Part shown: in pieces, positions 6,739 through 11,183 of the stretch
Layout: every line of letters starts with the position of its first letter
Numbering within the stretch: position 1 is the first letter of the stretch
Assembly (NCBI GenBank): GCA_903930095.1
Contig: CAIYXE010000486.1
Coordinates: 1-11,183 of the forward strand
Direction of reading: 5' to 3'
DNA from: an uncultured Hyphomicrobiales bacterium
GTDB taxonomy: Bacteria > Pseudomonadota > Alphaproteobacteria > Rhizobiales > Aestuariivirgaceae
DNA: 11,183 nucleotides
The notes under the pieces: generated by a model
What the model was told of the DNA's origin: nothing
The model's input: the letters and a program-made list of their open reading frames with translations, nothing else
Database searches by the model: none
Translations under genes and position numbers: made by a program

Positions 6739-8421
6739 CTACAGCGGTGACCGGGAAAACAGCTGGTTCTGGATCACGGCTTCGGCGGGCCTCAACATCG
6801 GCGTTTCAGACTGGCGGCACCTGTCGCTCGCGTGGTTCATGTAGCGGTCTCCGGTGGGCTGGCCGAGCGCATTGAGCAGCAGCGGCGCCATGCAATAGAG
6901 CGGCCGGTTCGCGATGGCGCGGGCAAAACCCGGAATATCCCCCGTGTTGCCCGCAATCAGCACCGGCACCTGCCGCAGGCGCGGGTCTGACTCGGAGGTC
7001 ATGCCGCTCTTCCACTGGTGCCGGCGCAGGCCCGGCAGGTGGTCGCCGAACACCACGAGCACATAGGGCCTGCCCTTGCCGTCAAGCTGCTGTTTGAAGG
7101 CAGCAAGCGATTGCACGGCATTGTCCAGCCTGCGGCGATAGTCGCTGACGCCGTTGTGGCCTTCCTCGTCTGCCTTGTCCTTCACATAGGGGCCGTGCGT
7201 CTCGACGGTGACGATAAAGTGGAATTGCGGCCTGCCGCCGCCGATGGTGTTCAGGACGGACTGGTAGAGCCCCCTATCCGTCGGCCAGTCATTGGGCTGG
7301 ATGACGAGCGACATCTCCTCCATGCTCACGAAGCGCTCGAAGCCGAGCTTCGGGTAGACCTGGTCCCTGAGCCAGAAGCGGCGCGTGAAGTTGTGGTAGG
7401 CTGTGGCGGTATAGCCGTTCCCGGCGAGGAGCCGGGCCAGGCTGCGCGAGGCACCGGTGATGTACTGCACATAGTGCTGATAGGGGATGATGCCAGCCTG
7501 GAAGCTCTTGACCGGGATCGCCGTCAGCACCTCGAACTCCGCATTGGGCGTGGTTCCGCCATAGACGGGCGAGACGGCGGAACTCTCGGTGAAGCCAAGC
7601 GGCTTCAACTGGTTGAGCGGCGAGTTCGGATCTTGCGGGTCGCGCCACCAGGCTTCGCCCAGCACGAGATAGAGATCGGGAGCCGGGCTGACGGCCGCAG
7701 CCGGCGGGGCCGGCGCGCCAAGCTGCTCCAGCGCGCGCGATACCTCGGCCTCGCTGTAGGTCTTGAGGCGCAGCCCCGCCGTCGAGAAGTAGAGATGCGT
7801 GGCAAGGCCGTTCATGCGCTCGCTCTCGGCCTGGCTGAAGGTGAGGTTCTCGACGCCGATCCACCATGAATTGCCGTGGATCCACTTCGACACCCATTCG
7901 ATGCGGTAGGTGGCGAGAAGGCCCACGCAGAGGAGCGCCACGGCCGGGCTCCACCAGCGCAGCCGCAGATTGGCGGCATAGTAGACCGATGCCGGAATGA
8001 CGGCGGCGCCGAGCAGCAAGTGATGCCACTCGACATAATGCAGCAGATGCACCGACTGGCCTGTGAGGAAGATATCGCTCACCTGGAAGGGCTCGCCCGT
8101 CGACTCCCGCTTGATGGCGGACAGCGTTCCGATGAACAGGAAGGCGGCCGCCAGCATGATGCCTGCCGGGAAGAGGCGCGCGGCGGATGCGAAGACACCC
8201 AGCATCACCATCGGCACCACCATGCGGGTGAACCAGAAATGCCAGAGATCGCGGCCTTCGAGGTAGGCAGGTGTCCAGCGGCCGAACCAGGCATGGACGG
8301 CAAGCAGGATCACATAGACGATGAACAGTTGCAGAACCACAAGGGCGATCCGCCGTGCCCACGCAGCGTCACGCACTGCCCTGCCCGGAGACTGCGCGGC
8401 CTCCGCATTCGCCATCGTCAA
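6739..8421 (-). CDS. LtaS/OpgB-type membrane sulfatase-fold protein, likely phosphoglycerol transferase
   Basis: A 560-residue protein with a cytoplasmic N terminus, about five transmembrane segments (about 24-44, 65-84, 87-104, 132-150, 157-173) and a large periplasmic alkaline-phosphatase-fold domain from about residue 246. Catalytic landmarks of the LTA synthase/OpgB group are present: metal ligand Glu256 in LYLVLGEAWW, likely nucleophile Thr291 in YGGTTPNAEFEVLT, His409 in VETHGPY, and Asp460-His461 in VFGDHLPG. Such enzymes move phosphoglycerol or similar head groups from membrane lipids to acceptors; in alphaproteobacteria cyclic or other periplasmic glucans (CgmB, OpgB) are plausible acceptors, but the substrate cannot be read from sequence. 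The start is TTG at 8419-8421, with GGAGG eight bases upstream; an ATG two codons in (8415) is the alternative at poorer spacing. It converges on HPr and lies 145 bp downstream of trxA. Confidence 0.85.
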   Translation of the reverse strand: MTMANAEAAQSPGRAVRDAAWARRIALVVLQLFIVYVILLAVHAWFGRWTPAYLEGRDLWHFWFTRMVVPMVMLGVFASAARLFPAGIMLAAAFLFIGTLSAIKRESTGEPFQVSDIFLTGQSVHLLHYVEWHHLLLGAAVIPASVYYAANLRLRWWSPAVALLCVGLLATYRIEWVSKWIHGNSWWIGVENLTFSQAESERMNGLATHLYFSTAGLRLKTYSEAEVSRALEQLGAPAPPAAAVSPAPDLYLVLGEAWWRDPQDPNSPLNQLKPLGFTESSAVSPVYGGTTPNAEFEVLTAIPVKSFQAGIIPYQHYVQYITGASRSLARLLAGNGYTATAYHNFTRRFWLRDQVYPKLGFERFVSMEEMSLVIQPNDWPTDRGLYQSVLNTIGGGRPQFHFIVTVETHGPYVKDKADEEGHNGVSDYRRRLDNAVQSLAAFKQQLDGKGRPYVLVVFGDHLPGLRRHQWKSGMTSESDPRLRQVPVLIAGNTGDIPGFARAIANRPLYCMAPLLLNALGQPTGDRYMNHASDRCRQSETPMLRPAEAVIQNQLFSRSPL

Positions 8422-8429
8422 TTCTGTGT

Positions 8430-8434
8430 CCTCC
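8430..8434 (-). promoter_or_regulatory. Ribosome binding site selecting a TTG start
   Basis: GGAGG on the minus strand lies eight bases before TTG 8419-8421 and fourteen before ATG 8413-8415. The spacing favours TTG as the initiation codon of the LtaS/OpgB-like gene. Confidence 0.5.
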
Positions 8435-8464
8435 AGGCGGCCTCTCTGCAGGCCCCCAAAACGC

Positions 8465-8494
8465 CCCCTATGCTGCTGGTCTCATGGCAGGATC
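8465..8494 (-). promoter_or_regulatory. Weak candidate promoter of the LtaS/OpgB-like gene
   Basis: On the minus strand TTGATC is followed after about 18 bases by CATAGG, a modest sigma-70-like match, between the trxA hairpin and the gene. Just downstream GGGGGC is repeated with an 11-bp period (8452-8457 and 8463-8468 on the plus strand as GCCCCC). A strong hairpin separates the gene from trxA, so a promoter is expected in this gap; this is only the best visible candidate. Confidence 0.22.
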
Positions 8495-8513
8495 AAGGCG
8501 GAATGCGGAACGC

Positions 8514-8546
8514 GCAATGGCCGCTCGCAGGGCGAGCGGCCATTGC
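8514..8546 (-). terminator. 14-bp perfect hairpin downstream of trxA
   Basis: Positions 8514-8527 and 8533-8546 are exact inverted repeats (GCAATGGCCGCTCG against CGAGCGGCCATTGC) around a 5-nt loop. The stem begins 20 bp after the trxA stop codon, the usual place for a rho-independent terminator. Only two T residues occur close behind it on the minus strand, so the U-tract is missing. It probably terminates or processes the trxA transcript and separates it from the next gene. Confidence 0.65.
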
Positions 8547-8566
8547 CGGGAAAGCTCAAAAGCTGA

Positions 8567-8887
8567 TCAGATCGACTGCTCGATCCAGGCCTGAAGCTGG
8601 TTCTTGGGCGCGGCGCCGACCTTGGTGGCCGCCACCTGGCCACCCTTGAACACCATGAGCGTGGGAATGCCGCGCACGCCATAGCGTGACGGGGTGTTGG
8701 GATTGTCGTCGATGTTGATCTTCACGATCTTGGCCTTGGCGCCGAGGCTTGCGGCGATCTCCTCGAGCGCCGGGCCGATCATCTTGCATGGGCCGCACCA
8801 TTCGGCCCAGAAATCCACCACGACGGGCGTGTCCGACAGGAGAACGTCCTGTTCGAAGGAAGTGTCAGACACCTGATGGGTGGCCAT
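8567..8887 (-). CDS. trxA: Thioredoxin
   Basis: A 106-residue classical cytoplasmic thioredoxin, which reduces protein disulfides using electrons from thioredoxin reductase. The active site WCGPC is at residues 30-34, the buried Asp25 precedes it in VVVDFWAEW, and the cis-proline Pro75 lies in VRGIPTLMVF. There is no signal peptide, so it is cytoplasmic. The ATG at 8885-8887 has GAGG five bases upstream. It follows addA by 75 bp on the same strand, an association also known in Sinorhizobium and relatives, where folC comes next as far as I recall; here an LtaS/OpgB-like gene comes next instead, after a strong hairpin. Confidence 0.97.
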   Translation of the reverse strand: MATHQVSDTSFEQDVLLSDTPVVVDFWAEWCGPCKMIGPALEEIAASLGAKAKIVKINIDDNPNTPSRYGVRGIPTLMVFKGGQVAATKVGAAPKNQLQAWIEQSI

Positions 8888-8962
8888 GGAAACCTCATGA
8901 AAGCTGTGGCGGAAACCGCCGATTGGCTGAAGCCTGGAAGGTAGGAGCCTGATCCCCCGCGG

Positions 8963-11183
8963 TCAAGGCCGGGGCGGACGCAGGCCGGCCATGCGATCGA
9001 GGAGCGTGTCGGGGATGTGCATCAGCTTCAGCGTTTCCGTCCAGACGAGGCAGAAGCTGAGCGGCCGGCCCGGGTCCACGAGGCGCAGCGCGTCCCGGTA
9101 GGCCGCCATCTGCATCAGATATTCCGGATTGCAGACCTCCGGCGTTTCCGGCACCAGCCGGTCGGTCTTGTAATCCGCCACCAGGATGCCCGCGGGGGTG
9201 ATCACCACCCGGTCGAGGCGGCGGCGCTCCAGGAGACCGCCTGCGCCCTCGACGATGAGGGAGGCCTCCGAATGGCCGTCGGCTGACAGGATGCCCTCCA
9301 GCACCGGATCGGTGATCAGCCGGGCAAGCTGGCCGGCAAGCGCGGGATCGGCCCCCGCGCGCCGCACGGCGGCGGTGATGTAGGCCGGACGCTCGTCCTC
9401 AGCAAGATCGGGAAGGTGCTGCAGGATGCGGTGGACCAGGATGCCGCGTTCCACCCCCGCCCCGCTCCGCCTGGGGGGCACCTCAGGGGGAAGCGCGGGC
9501 GGCTCTTCCACCGCGCGCCCGATCCAGGCGGGCCAGGCGATGCCCGGCGTTGCGGGACCTTCCGCGGAAGACTGCCCGGCTGGCACCGGCGCCGCACCAA
9601 GCCGCCAACGGCCGCCGGGAAGCTCCGTCATATGCGGCGTCAGGGCATCGCGCACGGTGTTGTACCAGCAGGTCTCGATCTGCTCCTGCTTTCCGCGATA
9701 GCCGCAAACATAGAGCTCGTCCCGCGCCCGCGTCATGGCGACATAGAGCAGGCGGCGGTATTCGGCGAGGTCAATGTCCTTCTGCGCCGCCTTCAACGCC
9801 TGCACCGCCGTTGCCGGCTTGACCCGCGGCACGGGCCAGAGCGGCACCTTGGCGTGGCCATCACCTGCCTCGAGCATCAGCAGCGGGTCCTTCTTGTCTG
9901 ACGCATGCCCACCTGCCGTATCGGGCAGAATGACGATGGGCGCTTCCAGCCCCTTGGCGCCGTGGACCGTCATCACGCGCACTTCGCCGCCGCCCTGCTC
10001 CATGTTGCGCTTGATCTCGATCTCGCTAGCCTGGAACCAGTTGACGAAACCGCCAAGCGAGGTGCCATGCGCCTCCTCATAGTCCAGGGCGCGGTCAAGC
10101 AGCGCGTCAATGGCATCATTGGCTTCAGACCCCAGGCGCGACACGAAGCGCAGCCGTGATTTGGCCAGCACGCCGGAGAGGAATTCGAACGGCCGCGCGC
10201 CCGGCGCCTCGGCGATGAGAGGCGCCAGCGCTGTTGCAGCAGATTCGAACGGCGGCTCCGGACGCTGACGCAGCGCCTGCCACAGCGACAGGGGCCCACG
10301 GCCTGCCGCCACCGTCATCAGCTCATCTTCGGTGAGCGGCGGGGAGAGGACCGGGCTCTTGAGGATGCAGGCGAGCGCATGGTCGTCCTCCGGCATCAGC
10401 GCGAACTGCGCCAGCGCCATCAGGTCCAGCACCGCGATGTTCTCGCCCAGCTTCAGGCGGTCGGCGCCGGCCACCGGCACCTGCTCGTTCCACAGCGCCC
10501 GAATCATCGCATCGAAGAAGCTGTTGCGCTTCTTCACCAGGATCAGGATATCGCCCGGCTCCACCGCGCGGCCGCGCGAGACGAGCTGACGCTTGCCGAT
10601 CCAGCCCTTGATCTCCGCCGCAAGTTCCCGCGCAAGCTTGCGCCGCGGCGAGTTCGCGGGCTCATGGTCGACCGGCACTTTCCACGGCTGCGGATCTTGC
10701 TGGTCTTCGGGTTCGACGAGCGGCCAGAGTTCCACCGTTCCCTCCGCCTCGCGGCGGTTCGGCTCATGGTGCCAGTCACGCGGGGTGTCGCCGTCTAGTC
10801 CGCTGCGGGCGGGTGAATTCGGGGCAAAGACGAGGTCCACTGCTTCGAGAATGCGCGGGGCGGAGCGGAAGGAGACGCTGAAATCCACTTCGCGGAAGTC
10901 CTGCCCTGCCCCAAGGACCTGGTCTCGAACCTCCGTCAGCACGCGCTCGAAAACATTGGGATCGGCCCCCTGGAACGAATAGATCGACTGCTTCCTGTCG
11001 CCCACCACGAAGAGGGTGCGGGGCTTGCGGCCATGGCGGCCCTCGCCGGCAAAGAATTCTTCCGTCAGTGCTCGGATGATCTGCCATTGCGCCGGGCTCG
11101 TGTCCTGCGCCTCGTCCACCAGCAAATGCTCGATGCCGCCGTCCAGCTTGTAGAGCACCCAGGCCGCATCCGGCCTCTCATGC
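8963..11183 (-). CDS. addA: Double-strand break repair helicase AddA, C-terminal part
   Basis: These are the last 739 residues of AddA; the start lies beyond the right window edge, since the frame is open to the last base. AddA pairs with AddB to unwind and resect DNA ends for RecA-dependent repair. Visible UvrD-type helicase motifs (numbered from the first visible residue) are the Walker B LLVDEAQDT (about 20-28), motif III FVVGDRKQSIYSFQGAD (about 58-74), motif V VMTVHGAKGLEAP (about 403-415) and motif VI LLYVAMTRARDELY (about 478-491). The C-terminal RecB-type nuclease shows His584 in GILVHRIL, Asp657 in RRRLDRVV, the ILVADYKTDR motif with Asp670 and Lys672, and a QMAAYRDAL segment (from about 691). 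The Walker A motif would be in the missing part. Alphaproteobacterial AddA proteins are about 1150 residues, so roughly 400 are missing. All visible catalytic motifs are intact. trxA follows downstream. Confidence 0.95.
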   Translation of the reverse strand, partial: HERPDAAWVLYKLDGGIEHLLVDEAQDTSPAQWQIIRALTEEFFAGEGRHGRKPRTLFVVGDRKQSIYSFQGADPNVFERVLTEVRDQVLGAGQDFREVDFSVSFRSAPRILEAVDLVFAPNSPARSGLDGDTPRDWHHEPNRREAEGTVELWPLVEPEDQQDPQPWKVPVDHEPANSPRRKLARELAAEIKGWIGKRQLVSRGRAVEPGDILILVKKRNSFFDAMIRALWNEQVPVAGADRLKLGENIAVLDLMALAQFALMPEDDHALACILKSPVLSPPLTEDELMTVAAGRGPLSLWQALRQRPEPPFESAATALAPLIAEAPGARPFEFLSGVLAKSRLRFVSRLGSEANDAIDALLDRALDYEEAHGTSLGGFVNWFQASEIEIKRNMEQGGGEVRVMTVHGAKGLEAPIVILPDTAGGHASDKKDPLLMLEAGDGHAKVPLWPVPRVKPATAVQALKAAQKDIDLAEYRRLLYVAMTRARDELYVCGYRGKQEQIETCWYNTVRDALTPHMTELPGGRWRLGAAPVPAGQSSAEGPATPGIAWPAWIGRAVEEPPALPPEVPPRRSGAGVERGILVHRILQHLPDLAEDERPAYITAAVRRAGADPALAGQLARLITDPVLEGILSADGHSEASLIVEGAGGLLERRRLDRVVITPAGILVADYKTDRLVPETPEVCNPEYLMQMAAYRDALRLVDPGRPLSFCLVWTETLKLMHIPDTLLDRMAGLRPPRP

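Noticed and set aside
7289..8362. A 357-codon open frame on the minus strand inside the LtaS/OpgB-like gene
   Set aside because: It is the shifted frame of the real gene, has an R/P/A-biased composition and no hydrophobic pattern of its own.
8899..8930. GGCGG-AAA-CCGCC inverted repeat between trxA and addA
   Set aside because: The stem is 5 bp with a 3-nt loop and no T tract, too small in GC-rich DNA to call a terminator.

Overview
The window looks like a high-GC alphaproteobacterial chromosome, most likely from the order Hyphomicrobiales (Rhizobiales) or a close relative. The evidence is the gene order pckA / chvI-chvG-hprK-EIIA(Man)-HPr, which is the classical rhizobial arrangement, together with an addA-trxA pair and strongly GC-biased third codon positions that open long false ORFs on the opposite strands. 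No mobile element, CRISPR array, tRNA, rRNA or phage gene was seen.

Left part, minus strand (1-2870). A TSUP-type membrane permease is cut by the left window edge. Next comes ATP-dependent PEP carboxykinase (pckA), the entry step of gluconeogenesis. Then comes a HugZ-like flavin/heme split-barrel protein with a C-terminal DUF2470 domain. The 129-bp gap upstream of pckA is unusually AT-rich and carries short direct and inverted repeats next to a plausible sigma-70 promoter. A 97-bp gap separates the HugZ-like gene from the divergent chvI gene.

Central part, plus strand (2968-6723). This is a tight cluster: response regulator ChvI, membrane sensor kinase ChvG, a short HPr kinase/phosphorylase (HprK), a mannose-type EIIA and HPr. 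No sugar permease component is present, which fits the regulatory-only PTS typical of alphaproteobacteria. HprK overlaps the end of chvG by 8 bp, so envelope/acid stress sensing and the PTS carbon-status relay are probably co-expressed. PckA next door is a known ChvG/ChvI-linked acid-response target in Agrobacterium.

Right part, minus strand (6739-11183). A five-helix membrane protein with an LtaS/OpgB-type sulfatase-fold domain (likely phosphoglycerol transferase) converges on HPr. Upstream of it are thioredoxin (trxA), with a 14-bp perfect hairpin behind it, and the C-terminal two thirds of the AddA helicase-nuclease, cut by the right window edge.

The region is mostly conserved core chromosome, and I do not see a clearly new multi-gene system. 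The points most worth a second look are the repeat block upstream of pckA, the envelope-modifying phosphotransferase beside the ChvG/PTS cluster, the HugZ-like gene placed between pckA and chvI, and the unusual chvI-chvG junction.
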